DNA from: an uncultured Vampirovibrio sp.
Lineage (GTDB): Bacteria; Cyanobacteriota; Vampirovibrionia; Gastranaerophilales; Gastranaerophilaceae
Assembly: GCA_910583725.1 (NCBI GenBank)
Contig: CAJTXZ010000025.1
Coordinates: forward strand, 1-36,303
DNA: 36,303 nucleotides
Direction: 5' to 3'
The notes under the pieces are model-generated. The model saw only the letters and a list, made by a program, of their open reading frames with translations, ran no database searches and was not told where the DNA came from. Below, one piece after another: positions 24,400-34,067 of this stretch; within the stretch, counting starts at the first letter, position 1; the number at the start of each line of letters is the position of its first letter. The position numbers and the translations under genes are program-made.

Positions 24400-25917
24400 T
24401 TAGTGTTTAAAATGTCTTATTCCTGTTGTTACCATAACAAGGCCAAGTTTATCAGCTAATTTTATCACATCAGGGTCTTTTATGCTTCCGCCCGGCTGGA
24501 TAATTCCTGCAATTCTCTCCTGTGCTGCCACTTCTATATTGTCAACTGCAGGAAAGAAACCATCGCTTGCAAGGACTGCACCTTTTGCACTGTCACATAC
24601 TCTTTTTAGTGCAATTTCAACCGAGCCCACTCTGCTTGTTTGCCCGCCGCAAAGGCCAAGTGTTCTTAAATCCTTTGCAACAACGATGGCGTTTGATTTC
24701 AGGTGTTTTGCTATTTTAAATGCAAAAACCATATCTTCAATCATTTCTGCTGTGGGTTTTTCTTTTGTCACTGTTTTAAATGTATCGGGGTCAAGTTCTT
24801 TTGAATCTTTTTCCTGCAAAAGGGCGCCAAAGGGTGTGAATCTGATTTCCTTTTGGGTAAATTTTAAATATTCATCAAGCGGTGTTAATAATTTTACAAC
24901 CCTTAAGTTTTTCTTTTTCTTTAATTCTTCAACAGCTTCATCTGTAAAATCGGGCGCTATTATTACCTCTAAAAACATAGAAGTTAGCATTTTTGCAATA
25001 TCTAAGTCCACCTTTTTAGTAAATGCCACAATTCCTCCAAATGCACTTAAGGGGTCGCAGTCAAGTGCCTTTTGCCAGGCATCCATAAGAGTTTTTCCAA
25101 GCGCTGCACCGCATGGGTTTGTGTGCTTTATTATGACACAGGCGTTAACATCAAAAAATTCTGCTGCAATATTTAGCGCTGCTGTTGCATCAATTATGTT
25201 GTTGTATGAAAATTCTTTGCCGTTTAAGAATTCGTACTCTACTTCTTTATCATAAGAATATAAGGCAGCTTTTTGATGCGGGTTTTCACCGTATCGTAAA
25301 TCTTTTATTTTATTTAAGTAAAATGCTTTGTGATTATTTAGAGAGTCTTTGTCTGCATCTGAATTAAACTTTTTGTTAAGTTCTGTGAATATTTCAAAAT
25401 CATATTTTGATGTCCTGTTAAATGCTTTAAGGGCAAGGTTTTCTCTTGTTTTTAAATCTATGTTATTAATATCTAACTCGTAGTCTTTTATGTCTGAAAT
25501 TACAATTACATTTTCATAATTTTTAGCGCCTGCTCTTAATAGTGCAACTCCGCCTATGTCAATGTTTTTAATGAGGGTTTCTATATCAACATCTTTGTCT
25601 TTATAACTTTCAAAGGGGTATAAATTTACGCAAACCAGGTCAAAGGGCTCATAGTTATCTTTTATAAGTTCTTCTCTTTCTTTTTGATTAGCTAAAATTC
25701 CAGCAAAAATTTTAGGATGAAGGGATTTTACTTTGCCGCCGATAAGTTCTCTAAAACCTGTAATATTAGCACTTTCTGTTGCTTTAATATTGTTGTTTAT
25801 AAGCAGGTCATATGTTCCTCCTGTTGAAACTATCTCATAGCCTGCTTTAATTAACTTGTTTGCGTATTCAATAATGTTTGTTTTGTCAAAAACACTTATA
25901 TAAGCTCTTTTTTTCAT
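24400..25917 (-). CDS. purH: Bifunctional AICAR formyltransferase / IMP cyclohydrolase
   Basis: Catalyses the last two steps of purine (IMP) synthesis. The N-terminal MGS-like cyclohydrolase domain shows ISVFDKTNI, VSTGGTYDLL and GGKVKSLHPKIFAGIL. The C-terminal transformylase shows DLRYGENPHQKAALY, IIKHTNPCGAALG, DPLSAFGGIVAF, and near the end LASDGFFPAVDNIEVAAQ. The 505-residue length is normal. AAGGA precedes the ATG. Confidence 0.98.
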   Translation of the reverse strand: MKKRAYISVFDKTNIIEYANKLIKAGYEIVSTGGTYDLLINNNIKATESANITGFRELIGGKVKSLHPKIFAGILANQKEREELIKDNYEPFDLVCVNLYPFESYKDKDVDIETLIKNIDIGGVALLRAGAKNYENVIVISDIKDYELDINNIDLKTRENLALKAFNRTSKYDFEIFTELNKKFNSDADKDSLNNHKAFYLNKIKDLRYGENPHQKAALYSYDKEVEYEFLNGKEFSYNNIIDATAALNIAAEFFDVNACVIIKHTNPCGAALGKTLMDAWQKALDCDPLSAFGGIVAFTKKVDLDIAKMLTSMFLEVIIAPDFTDEAVEELKKKKNLRVVKLLTPLDEYLKFTQKEIRFTPFGALLQEKDSKELDPDTFKTVTKEKPTAEMIEDMVFAFKIAKHLKSNAIVVAKDLRTLGLCGGQTSRVGSVEIALKRVCDSAKGAVLASDGFFPAVDNIEVAAQERIAGIIQPGGSIKDPDVIKLADKLGLVMVTTGIRHFKH

Positions 25918-25974
25918 ATATTTCCTTAAGATTTTCTAATCCTTCAAAATTGTACAACAAAAATGCTTTATAAT

Positions 25975-26012
25975 AAAAATCTCCGGGAATTTTGATTTTA
26001 CCGGAGATTTTT
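25975..26012 (-). terminator. Terminator after surE
   Basis: AAAAATCTCCGG (25975-25986) pairs with CCGGAGATTTTT (26001-26012). The symmetric A/T flanks allow termination in both directions. It lies about 55 bases past the surE stop and before purH. Confidence 0.85.
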
Positions 26013-26066
26013 AAACTGTATAATATTTTTATGTTACCTTATGTCTTGCACTAAAGACAACATAAT

Positions 26067-26882
26067 TTAATCTTTTTGGTGTGCCCCATAGCCGTACCAG
26101 TCACATATACCGTCTTTGCAGAATTCACGTTCTAATTCTGCCATAATACTTTTGTGGGTCATTTCAAAGGTAATTGGTGTAATTGAAATTCTATTGGCAC
26201 GAACTGCACTTATATCTGTACCGTCTTCTTCGTGTTTTGTGGTTAATTCGCCTGCCATCCAGTAATAAACTTTGCCCCTTGGGTCAATTCTTTTTTCGTA
26301 TTCATCAGTGAACATTTTTGAGCCGAGTTTTGTGATTTCAACGCCTGCAATGTCCATCTCTTCAAGGGCGGGTGTGTTTATATTAAGAATTGTTTTTTCC
26401 GGGAACTTTATTTTTTCAATTTTAGGCAAAAATTTTAGTACAAAATCTGCTGTTACATCAAAATACATAGGGTCACAGCTCATGCTAGCAAGGCTTACCG
26501 CGATACTCGGGCAGTTTAGCATGGCGCCTTCCATAGCACAGCTTACTGTTCCTGAGTATAGAATATCTGTTCCTAAATTCGGTCCGTGGTTTATTCCTGA
26601 AATAACTAAATCGGGTCTTTCATTTTCTCCTAAAAGTTCTATAATGCCTAGTTTTACGCAGTCTCCCGGGGTGCCTGATGTCACCCATACCCTTTTTGCG
26701 CCGAATTTTGATTCCAGCTCTTCAACTCTTATGGGGGTGTGAAGCGTTAAAGAGTGTCCTGCGGCACTCCTTTCTCTGTCGGGGGAAACTACATAAACCT
26801 CGTGTTCTTTGCTTAACGTTGTCATTAAAGCTTTAATACCTAAAGCCGTTATACCGTCATCGTTTGAAATTAAAATTCTCAT
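26067..26882 (-). CDS. surE: 5'/3'-nucleotidase SurE
   Basis: Metal-dependent phosphatase acting on nucleoside monophosphates and short polyphosphate in stationary-phase survival. MRILISNDDG holds the Asp8-Asp9 metal ligands. SPDRERSAAGHSLTL, TSGTPGDCVKLG, DLVISGINHGPNLGTDILYSGTV and CAMEGA follow in family order. The 271 residues include a slightly long C-terminal extension with two Cys. It is divergent from the zinc-ribbon gene over a palindrome-containing spacer. Confidence 0.97.
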   Translation of the reverse strand: MRILISNDDGITALGIKALMTTLSKEHEVYVVSPDRERSAAGHSLTLHTPIRVEELESKFGAKRVWVTSGTPGDCVKLGIIELLGENERPDLVISGINHGPNLGTDILYSGTVSCAMEGAMLNCPSIAVSLASMSCDPMYFDVTADFVLKFLPKIEKIKFPEKTILNINTPALEEMDIAGVEITKLGSKMFTDEYEKRIDPRGKVYYWMAGELTTKHEEDGTDISAVRANRISITPITFEMTHKSIMAELEREFCKDGICDWYGYGAHQKD

Positions 26883-26917
26883 CTTGTTGTCTTCCTGAAT
26901 TATTCTTCTGTAACTTT

Positions 26918-26971
26918 GTTATATTATTATAACATAAGTTTATTGCCATTTTCGTATTCTTATTATAGTAT
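26918..26971 (+). promoter_or_regulatory. Divergent promoter region with 16-base palindrome
   Basis: GTTATATTATTATAAC (26918-26933) has 6-base arms and resembles a Fur/PerR-type AT-rich operator. Downstream, TTGCCA (26943-26948) and TAGTAT (26966-26971), 17 bases apart, may drive the zinc-ribbon and radical SAM genes. Confidence 0.4.
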
Positions 26972-27007
26972 ATTTTTGTACTGATAGTTTTATGGGGATG
27001 TTTAATT

Positions 27008-27178
27008 ATGGCAAGAATTGTTAGGCCAACTTGGGCGATTAGATGTTTAAACTCTAGCTGCAGAGAACTTTTTGAGGTTGTTATAATGCCTGATGATAAA
27101 CAACAGGAAGTTGTATGCCCAAAATGTGGCGAACACTATATTTATCCGCCCCAGCAAAATGATGAAGTACAGGAATAA
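27008..27178 (+). CDS. Small zinc-ribbon protein
   Basis: 56 residues starting MARIVRPTWAIRC and ending QQNDEVQE. Four Cys (13, 18, 37, 40; CLNSSC and CPKC) form a zinc-ribbon pattern. The radical SAM gene starts inside its last codons in another frame, so the two are coupled. Function unknown; such proteins often bind nucleic acid or act as metal-bound adaptors. Confidence 0.7.
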   Translation: MARIVRPTWAIRCLNSSCRELFEVVIMPDDKQQEVVCPKCGEHYIYPPQQNDEVQE

Positions 27179-28082
27179 TAAAAGGTATTTTACATTCAGT
27201 GATTATCTTTTTTCCTTATATGGCAAAAAGGTATATAAATTAACGCTTGATGCCGGGTTTTCATGCCCAAACAGAGATGGCACAATATCATCCGGCGGTT
27301 GCATATTTTGTGATGAATCCGGCAGTTTTTCAATGGCGCACTCTTCAAGACTTTCTGTTAAAGAACAGGTCAAAACTGCGATTGAAAATTTGCCAAAAAG
27401 ATTTAAGGCAGAGCTGTTTTTAGCCTATTTTCAGGCTTTTTCAAATACTTATGCGCCGGTTGATGTTTTAAAAAAAGTTTATGACGAAGCGTTTTGTGAT
27501 TCAAGGGTTGTCGGTATTTCTATCGGTACACGCCCGGATTGTGTTGATTGTGAAAAGCTGGATTTAATTGCCGGATATAAAAACCCCTGGCTTGAATTAG
27601 GCCTTCAAAGCGCCAATGATAAGACTTTACAATTAATAAACAGAGGGCATGATTTTAAGACGTTTGAGAATTCTTATAATCTTGCGAAGGCAAGAGGAAT
27701 AAAGGTTTGTGTTCATATAATACTTGGGCTTCCTAATGAAACGCCAAAAGATATGTTAAAGACAGCAAGAATTCTTTCAAATCTTGGAGTTGACGGTATA
27801 AAAATTCACGCACTCACTGTTTTAGAGAACGCTCCTCTTGCAAAAATTCATAAGTTAAACCCTCTTAAACTTTTATCCGAGGATGAATATTGCAATCTTG
27901 TATGCGATATTATTGAAATTTTACCGCCTGAAACCACTGTGCACAGGGTAGCGGGAAGCGGCCTGTCAAGTACTCTTATTGCGCCCTTATGGGCAAGGAA
28001 TAAGTTTGAGACAATGAATAAGATTGATAGAATCCTTTGGGAGAGAGATTCTTATCAATCTAAAAAGTATATTGCTCATTAG
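27159..28082 (+). CDS. yhcC: Radical SAM protein, YhcC/YtqA family
   Basis: About 307 residues. The cluster-binding region reads LDAGFSCPNRDGTISSGGCIFC, the spacing typical of the YhcC family (TIGR01212-like) rather than plain CxxxCxxC. Next come FLAYFQAFSNTYAP, GISIGTRPDCVD, WLELGLQSANDKTL and CVHIILGLPNET, classic Elp3-like radical SAM barrel blocks. The reaction of the family is not established; RNA modification is often suggested. ATG 27159 (or 27162) overlaps the zinc-ribbon gene by 20 bases. It is the last ordinary gene before the cassette array. Confidence 0.9.
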   Translation: MMKYRNNKRYFTFSDYLFSLYGKKVYKLTLDAGFSCPNRDGTISSGGCIFCDESGSFSMAHSSRLSVKEQVKTAIENLPKRFKAELFLAYFQAFSNTYAPVDVLKKVYDEAFCDSRVVGISIGTRPDCVDCEKLDLIAGYKNPWLELGLQSANDKTLQLINRGHDFKTFENSYNLAKARGIKVCVHIILGLPNETPKDMLKTARILSNLGVDGIKIHALTVLENAPLAKIHKLNPLKLLSEDEYCNLVCDIIEILPPETTVHRVAGSGLSSTLIAPLWARNKFETMNKIDRILWERDSYQSKKYIAH

Positions 28083-28214
28083 CCTGCTTTTATAATTTAT
28101 TTAGATTGAAAACAGGTGGTTTTCTTGTATGCTATTAGAAATATTCGTATAAGATGATAGGAAATCTTTATTTAAATCCTTGCATAAGTGTGTGATACGC
28201 CATCTAAAATCTAT

Positions 28215-28396
28215 AGCGCCGAATAGGCATAGACTGCACTGCGCACGTCACTTCCAACGCTGCCAAGCCCAAGCCAGAAATCTAGGTAACTAGAGGAGGA
28301 CTCTACTGAGGAGCCTGTTCAGAAGTCGCACGGGTAGCAGTGGCCGTTTGTTGCGCCCGCACAGCTGCCCCAACCGCCATCGCACCGCACAGAGCC
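28215..28396 (-). repeat. VR-like cassette 1 (decayed, class B)
   Basis: Reads GSVRC..GSCAGATNGHCYPCDF on -, then a stop where Trp is expected (TTCTGA), with another stop soon after. The 3' motif has lost two bases (GCGCCGAATAGGC on +). It is closest to cassette 15 through CYPCDF. Its 5' side ends at GGCTCTGT. Confidence 0.75.
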
Positions 28397-28635
28397 TCAT
28401 AGGGCGCTATAAGATATGTGCTGGCATACAGCTGCAGTCACTTTGGCTCATCAGTGTGAGTAAACAGCCTTATTATATATGCTCCAGAAAATATTTGACT
28501 TGCTCTTTTTAGTATTTTTCTAATGGAGTACCGCAGGGCAACTTTGTGTAGTATGTATGGGTTTTGCTCTATAAGTGCTTATGACTTATAGGAAATCGTA
28601 AAACAACTCCAAAAAACGTGTAATATTACTGTGCT

Positions 28636-28841
28636 GCGCACCGAAAAGGCATAAGATATACCGTAATTCTCGTATAGAAAAAGCTTGCCGCCACCCAAGT
28701 GCCCTGTAAGCGGTATAGTGCTTGTTGTGGGTCCTCCCCATACAACATGAGGACGGCAGTGGCTATCTATAGAGCCTTTGCAGTCTGTCCAGCTGGCGCC
28801 GCAAGGCACAGAGCCTCCTGATCCGCCTTCGCACAGCTGTA
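28636..28841 (-). repeat. VR-like cassette 2 (full length, class A)
   Basis: Open from LQLCEGGSGGSVPCGASW through HCRPHVVWGG..IPLTGHLGG to SYAFSVRS. It is a member of the sub-family with VVWG and TGH instead of VWSG, shared with cassettes 3, 6 and 18. Confidence 0.88.
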
Positions 28842-28959
28842 ATGTGCTGTATGGTGTAAATTACTCCTTTAAATTCTTCGTGTATCTTATTGTATGTTCA
28901 TTATGACAAATAGAAAATCACAATCAAAGCCAGGAGGGAGCATAAACTTATGTCTTGCA

Positions 28960-29110
28960 GCGCACCGAAAAGGCCCAAGTGACATCATAACCTGCAGCTA
29001 AGCCCAGCCCGCCTCCGCCAAAGTGTCCTGTAAATGTAGAGGTGCCATCAGAAGCTTTACCCCACACTACATACGGCCAGCAGCTGCCTCCATAAGAGCC
29101 CGCACAGCCG
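28960..29110 (-). repeat. VR-like cassette 3 (class C, 5'-truncated)
   Basis: Open from GCAGSYGGSCWPYVVWGK through FTGHFGGGG to WAFSVRC. Similarity stops exactly at GGCTGTGCGGG on the 5' side. Confidence 0.85.
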
Positions 29111-29195
29111 TCAATAGTACTATTGCTGGTGTATGCAATATGTATTCAAATACGATAGGAAACTATAGGTTAAAAGCCTTCTATGTGTATCAGGT

Positions 29196-29412
29196 GCACC
29201 GAAAAGGCAAGTGTAATAGTGCCTCCTGTGTCTGTTAACTTGCCATTCTTCAGGTACTTTCCGTGGTATTTGCTGCTTCCTTTTGATGAGGAGGACCAAA
29301 ACTCTGCAGGCCAGCAGCCGTTATCCCATCCTGTGCCGATGGATGCGCCCGCACAGCCGTAATAAGCCGCGCACCGTACAGAGCCTGCCAGTTTGAGGTT
29401 GCATAGCTTGTG
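29196..29412 (-). repeat. VR-like cassette 4 (class A)
   Basis: Open from KLCNLKLAGSVRCAAYYGC through AGASIGTGWDNGCWPAEFWS to TLAFSVH. It has the longer IGTG insert also seen in the expressed VR. The left anchor has drifted (KLCN for QLCD). Confidence 0.87.
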
Positions 29413-29507
29413 CAGCATGAGCTATATATAACTTGGAATATTTTATGCAGATTTAAGTTGTAGCTTTGGGCAGGAAATCATGGTTCAAAACCTTGCTAAC
29501 AGAAAAC

Positions 29508-29702
29508 GCGCACCGAAAAGCCAAGCGTGTCTGAATAGTAGTTCATACTATATGAGCCGCCGCTCAGTTTTCCTCTGTGATAGATACCTGATGAGGCGGG
29601 GCTTGCTGACCACATCTCTGCAGCATAGCAGTTATTGGCATATCCTGTACCATAGCCTTCGCCCGCACAGCTGCCATAATGCGGCGAGCACCGTACAGAG
29701 CC
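29508..29702 (-). repeat. VR-like cassette 5 (class B)
   Basis: Open from GSVRCSPHYGSCAGEGYGTG through NNCYAAEMWSA to LGFSVR. The 5' similarity ends at GGCTCTGT. The long YGTG loop is present. Confidence 0.87.
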
Positions 29703-29760
29703 TTGCACGTGTATGCATAAAGCAGAAAGTTATTGCCAAATCCAACCGGGCAGCCTTGTT

Positions 29761-29932
29761 GCACCGAAAAGGCCCAGGGCTTGTCATTCAATAAGGAAGG
29801 ATGTAAAAGTCCTTCGCTATAGTGTCCCGTAAAAGGTATGCCTGAGCTCATAAGCTCTCCCCATACTACATACGGGTAGCAGGTGCCGGTGCCCGCACAG
29901 CCGCCCGGGTGTGGAGCGCAGGCCACAGAGCC
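29761..29932 (-). repeat. VR-like cassette 6 (class B, VVWG type)
   Basis: Open from VACAPHPGGCAGTGTCYPYV through VWGELMSSGIPFTGHYSEG to WAFSV. It is a short-loop cassette of the VVWG/TGH sub-family. The 5' side stops at GGCTCTGT. Confidence 0.86.
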
Positions 29933-30194
29933 AGTGCATATGTATGATACAGCATTCTGCCAGCAGAGGTATCTTGTGAAACTGACATACCTCTTTTTAG
30001 CACATAGTGCTTTTCTGCAATGAGTCTTTTTAGGTAAAAACCTACTGGGTGCGCCGGGTAACAGATGTGGTTCAGTAAGGAAATCTTTTACACGCGTGAA
30101 AAGCTTTAATTGCGGTTTATTCCGGTATATCTAATCCTGTAATATATTGATATAAGTGTATATTGCCTGTAGTGTACACTATAAACTATTGCAA

Positions 30195-30402
30195 CGCACC
30201 GAAAAGGCATAAATGCGTGTGCCAACCCAAGGTTTATAATTGCCGCCACGTATATAGTGATTCTGATAATCCGGGTATGTGGCAGTCTCCGAAGACCAGA
30301 TATGGTACGGGAAGCAGCCGCTATTCTCGGCAGCGCCCGCACAGGAATTTCCGCGCAATTCGCTGCACTGTACAGAGCTTGCGCTCCAGTTGTCGCACAG
30401 CT
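30195..30402 (-). repeat. VR-like cassette 7 (class A)
   Basis: Open from ELCDNWSASSVQCSELRGNS through CAGAAENSGCFPYHIWSS to IYAFSVRC. A 260-base spacer on the left includes a decayed CGGGTAACAG relic near 30055. Confidence 0.88.
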
Positions 30403-30603
30403 CTGGAATATGCCTAATATCATAAGGTATTTTGAGCACCATATGAATGCCATGCAGAGGCAGTAAACCTGTGTTTTATTGTGGAGTGTAGTTTTAAAGC
30501 CCAAGGTAAACTCTGTCTATAGCCTTTAGAAAAAATGCGGAAATCTTTCTAATAATAATCCATAGATATATTCTGTCGTGTGAGTGCCTTAAAGACAATG
30601 ACG

Positions 30604-30776
30604 GCGCACCGAAAAGGCATGAGTATAATCACATCTGCCTGTACTGTCACAGGATAAATCGCTGCCAAACGAGCCGTTCATAAATGCTGATGCTGTATAA
30701 TAACCGTTATCGCGAAATGCGCCTGACCATACATCAAAAGGATAGCAGTAGTCATACAACGCGCCCGCACAGCCTC
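30604..30776 (-). repeat. VR-like cassette 8 (class C)
   Basis: Open from RGCAGALYDYCYPFDVWSGA through FMNGSFGSDLSCDSTGRC to THAFSVRR. The 5' similarity stops at GGCTGTGCGGG. Its C-terminal half resembles cassettes 12-14 (GxC....C pair before the end). Confidence 0.85.
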
Positions 30777-30863
30777 TATTCTCTTTGAAACACTCTTTAA
30801 CCTTGTTATTTGTATAGTTTAAAACTTGTTATGGAAATCTTGTAGTATTCACAGCCGGACACA

Positions 30864-31028
30864 GCGCACCCCAAGGGCAAGTGTACCAGGCCAGCAGCCT
30901 GGAATAAAACTCCCCGTTTCTATGCGGTATGAGCACCTATTGTCATCTTGCGGCAGAACGCCTGACCAAACGTTATGTGGGTAGCAGTTGCCAGCGTATC
31001 CTGTACCTATGGCTGCGCCCGCACAGCC
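30864..31028 (-). repeat. VR-like cassette 9 (class C)
   Basis: Open from PGCAGAAIGTGYAGNCYPHN through VWSGVLPQ to LALGVRCVR. It is the closest in layout to the expressed VR (GAAIGT...NCYP..VWSG.L). The 5' side stops at GGCTGTGCGGG. The 3' block is altered (GGGGTGCGC). Confidence 0.86.
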
Positions 31029-31076
31029 TGGAGCTTTGGATAGTATTGGAAAATCTTTGCTCAAAGCCTGATGACT

Positions 31077-31274
31077 GCACCGAAAAGCCAAGCTCTTTAC
31101 TATGCCCGTGCGCCTTTAAGCTTCCATTTTGAAGGAAATAATTAAACCATATAGAGCCTCTCGTAGTCTGCGACCATACATAACTCGGGTCGCAGCCGCT
31201 AGTAGAACCTATGCAAGCCCCTCCCTGCGATACGCACCGTACAGAGCCTCCACTCCCTCCTTCGCACAGCTGTA
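31077..31274 (-). repeat. VR-like cassette 10 (class A)
   Basis: Open from IQLCEGGSGGSVRCVSQGGA through CIGSTSGCDPSYVWSQ to LGFSVQS. It lies only about 50 bases from cassette 9, the shortest spacer in the array. Confidence 0.87.
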
Positions 31275-31340
31275 TACAATAAACGGAAAGTTTGTATCTT
31301 GGAAGGTTAACATTGTAAGGAAAATTTAAATCCGTGCACA

Positions 31341-31543
31341 GCGCACCGAAGCAGGCATGGAAGCTTCCCACCCGCCTACATCAAGCTTGCCTGTATGGAA
31401 CCAGCCTCCTCTAAACAGTATATCATTCCGAGATGACGACCATACAACTCCCGGATGGCAAGCATAATTGGCGCCATGACAGGCATCTATACATATACAG
31501 CCTACTGTGCCGCTGGAGCCTGCTGGCATGTAGTCGCACAGCT
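31341..31543 (-). repeat. VR-like cassette 11 (class A, divergent)
   Basis: Open from LCDYMPAGSSGTVGCICIDA through CHGANYACHPGVVWSSS to MPASVRC. The GCAG block is changed to ACHGA. Confidence 0.82.
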
Positions 31544-31688
31544 ATTGTCTGTATAGAAAAGATATCTAAAAGGCTGTAAAAATCACATAGGCTAAAATGT
31601 ATTGTGCGATGGAGTAAAAAGGAAATGCTAAAGCCAATATCGTCCATAGGAGCTATAAAACACGAAGCAGCAAAATATATCGTTATTG

Positions 31689-31883
31689 GCGCACCGAAAA
31701 GGCCATCCTGGCAGTGCACTTGCCGTCACCGCAGGCTATGTTACCAAAGCTGCCGCCTCCCATCCAGATGGCTTTATAATAGCCGCCAGCATATGTCTGT
31801 GACCACAAATTATTAGCAAAACAATTGCTGTCATAATCTGCACCAAAACAATACTGCACCCAGTCTCCGCACTGCACAGAGCC
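31689..31883 (-). repeat. VR-like cassette 12 (class B)
   Basis: Open from AGSVQCGDWVQYCFGADYDS through NCFANNLWSQ to RMAFSVRQ, with CGDGKC before the end as in cassettes 8, 13 and 14. The 5' block ends at GGCTCTGT. Confidence 0.86.
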
Positions 31884-31956
31884 TGCCAATCTGTAGGACT
31901 TTGGCGCCTTATCATCTTTTATAACTAGTATAAGTTATTCAAATCCTAGGACTACA

Positions 31957-32155
31957 GCGCACCGAAAGAGCATATGTACTATCACAGTAACCGGTATTGC
32001 AAGAGCCTGTTAGACCTACGCTGCCATTAAGTAAATGTATGGGCGCGTAGTAAACGTCGGATGAGTGCATAACACCTGACCATGCTGCGTACGGGTAGCA
32101 GTTGCTATCGTTAGCGCCCGCACAGCTTTTGGCCCAGTAGCACTGCACAGAGCCT
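31957..32155 (-). repeat. VR-like cassette 13 (class B)
   Basis: Open from LGSVQCYWAKSCAGANDSNC through YPYAAWSGV to TYALSVRC. CNTGYC precedes the end. The 5' similarity stops at GGCTCTGT. Confidence 0.88.
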
Positions 32156-32375
32156 AACCGTGCAGCATTATCTGCAGGTGTTGAATCAGCTAAAACCAGG
32201 TATTGTAAGGAATAATACATACTGGCATGAAGAGCACCTGGGTATGTCCTAAAGAGCCGCTCTTTCTATACGCTGTATGGGTGTAATACTGGTGGTATCC
32301 GCTTGTAAGTGTCTATGTTTGGAGTACTTATCTGATATGGAAATCTTTAGAAGGTGCAATACCAAAAGACATACA

Positions 32376-32600
32376 GCGCACCGAAACGGCATAGGTAATA
32401 GAACAATATCCATTACCGCAGGCACCTGCCATCTCTATACCGCCAGCGCTAAAACTGGGAGTTAAAACCTTGCCGTCGCTTACCTTGCTTGCCATCCACA
32501 TATGGCCTGGCGAACAATCGTTATACTGAGCCCCGCTACAGCCATCATCGCGCCAGTAGCACCGTACAGAGCCTGCGCTCCAGATGTCGCACAGCTGTAA
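32376..32600 (-). repeat. VR-like cassette 14 (class A)
   Basis: Open from QLCDIWSAGSVRCYWRDDGC through SGAQYNDCSPGHMWMAS to TYAVSVRC. Both edges match the expressed VR exactly for 15 bases (TTACAGCTGTGCGAC and GTTTCGGTGCGCTGT). Confidence 0.9.
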
Positions 32601-32883
32601 CATATGCAGAAGCCAAAGGTATATATGATGTGCTGTATGCTATTTTGCTTATTGCAGCTAATGCGGATAATATGCATCAAGAAAGACAAACGTCATAATA
32701 TCTCTATGCAGTAAGCCCTGTGGGTACAGGACAAAATAACCTCTCTGCTCTTTTGTTAATTGTAGTCTTTATATACACATCAATTTACGAGTCATTATAA
32801 TTAATATTTATAATCGGAAACTCTATTAGGAATGGATAATTTACAAATTAAAATCCTGTATACTAATTGTATTAGAATAAACA
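32601..32883. other. Spacer between cassettes 14 and 15
   Basis: This 280-base AT-richer stretch holds a GGAAACTCT-like copy of the spacer motif (near 32817) and TTAAAATCCTG. No gene or cassette remains are recognised. Confidence 0.5.
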
Positions 32884-33092
32884 GCGCACCGAAACAGCAA
32901 AAGCGGTCGGTCGGCCATCACCGCCTACGCTTCCATTGCCAAACCAAAAGTCTGCATATCCTGCGGAGGTGCCGGCACTTGAGCTTGACCAAAAGTCGCA
33001 CGGGTAGCAGTTGCTGTTTGTTGCGCCCGCACAGCCGCAACCTCTAGCTGAGCATTGCACAGAGCCAAAGCCTGCACCGGCGTCGCACAGCT
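32884..33092 (-). repeat. VR-like cassette 15 (class A)
   Basis: Open from LCDAGAGFGSVQCSARGCGC through AGATNSNCYPCDFWSSS to FAVSVRC. Its 3' edge shares GCTGTTTCGGTGCGCTGT exactly with the expressed VR. It is the nearest relative of the decayed cassette 1. Confidence 0.9.
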
Positions 33093-33143
33093 TTTTGCAG
33101 TCAACAGAATTGGTAATTGCATATGTATCAAATCCTTTGCGCT

Positions 33144-33341
33144 GCGCACCGAAAAGGCATAGGTGTGACTGCACTTTCCGCTGCCTCCTGTGGAACTACA
33201 TAACCCCGAGCTGTAAAGCCGTCCGTTACCAAGTGAAAGAACTTGATAGCAACTGCCTCCAAGACCAGTGCCCGACCAAAATATGAACGGGTAGCAATGA
33301 TTATCATCACCTGTGCCTAATGCGCTTCCCGCACAGCCGCC
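33144..33341 (-). repeat. VR-like cassette 16 (class C)
   Basis: Open from GGCAGSALGTGDDNHCYPFI through FWSGTGLGGSC to TYAFSVRSAKDL. The 5' side stops at GGCTGTGCGGG. Its 3' flank shares a 28-base exact repeat with cassette 17 (33128-33155 and 33419-33446). Confidence 0.88.
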
Positions 33342-33434
33342 AAAACCATAAATGACTGCTGCTAGCGGTGTAGCTAATGTGCTTATAATTTGCAATAGAA
33401 AGGGTTATATGAAAAGTTTCAAATCCTTTGCGCT

Positions 33435-33627
33435 GCGCACCGAAAATGGAAACGTCGGGCTATATTTGCCTGCATTAAAGCTGCCTATATACAAAATGTG
33501 TGCCGTAAAAGTACCTGTGCCATCCGATGACCATAAATAGTCGGGGTCGCAGCCGCCTGCAGAGCCCTCACAGCCGCCAACCCTGTATAGGCACTGCACA
33601 GAGCCTGCAGATGACTGGTCGCACAGT
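33435..33627 (-). repeat. VR-like cassette 17 (class A)
   Basis: Open from LCDQSSAGSVQCLYRVGGC through EGSAGGCDPDYLWSSD to FPFSVRSAKDLK. The KDL tail after VRS is the usual ending of Fib_succ_major-type domains. Confidence 0.88.
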
Positions 33628-33849
33628 ATAGTGTGCTGCAGTCGGGTAAAATACAGTAAGACAAAGATAGTAAGCTTATCCGGTCATAAGGAGCAAGGCA
33701 AACAGAGTTGATTTAAAGGCTTTTAGATAATTGCATTAAAACCTACAGCTAAAATGCCAAAACTAATGCAGCAGGCGCACTTTGTGAATAGAGCTTTGCA
33801 TAAATCTACAAAGTAAGCAAGCCTAAACGGAAATAACTTCAAAACCTGA

Positions 33850-34067
33850 CGCACCGAAAAGGCAATAGGCTTGTCAAACTCAGTACCTACGCCAAAACCC
33901 CGATGGCTAAGATGTCCAGAAGCGGGAATGGTGCCTCGTGGAATGCTTCCCCATATAACATGTGCTAGACAAGCACCCTCGAGCCAGCTTCCTTTACCTG
34001 CGCCTGCACACCTGCCTGCGCTTATACACTGCACAGAGCCTGCTGGCTCATGGTCGCACAGCTGTAA
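33850..34067 (-). repeat. VR-like cassette 18 (class A, VIWG type)
   Basis: Open from LQLCDHEPAGSVQCISAGRC through AHVIWGSIPRGTIPASGHLS to IAFSVRQ. The 5' anchor TTACAGCTGTGCGAC is identical to that of the expressed VR. Confidence 0.88.

Noticed and set aside
32884..33092. Cassette 15 as the template repeat
   Set aside because: It has a few AAC/AGC codons, but variable codons are not adenine-rich and the differences from the VR are not limited to adenines.
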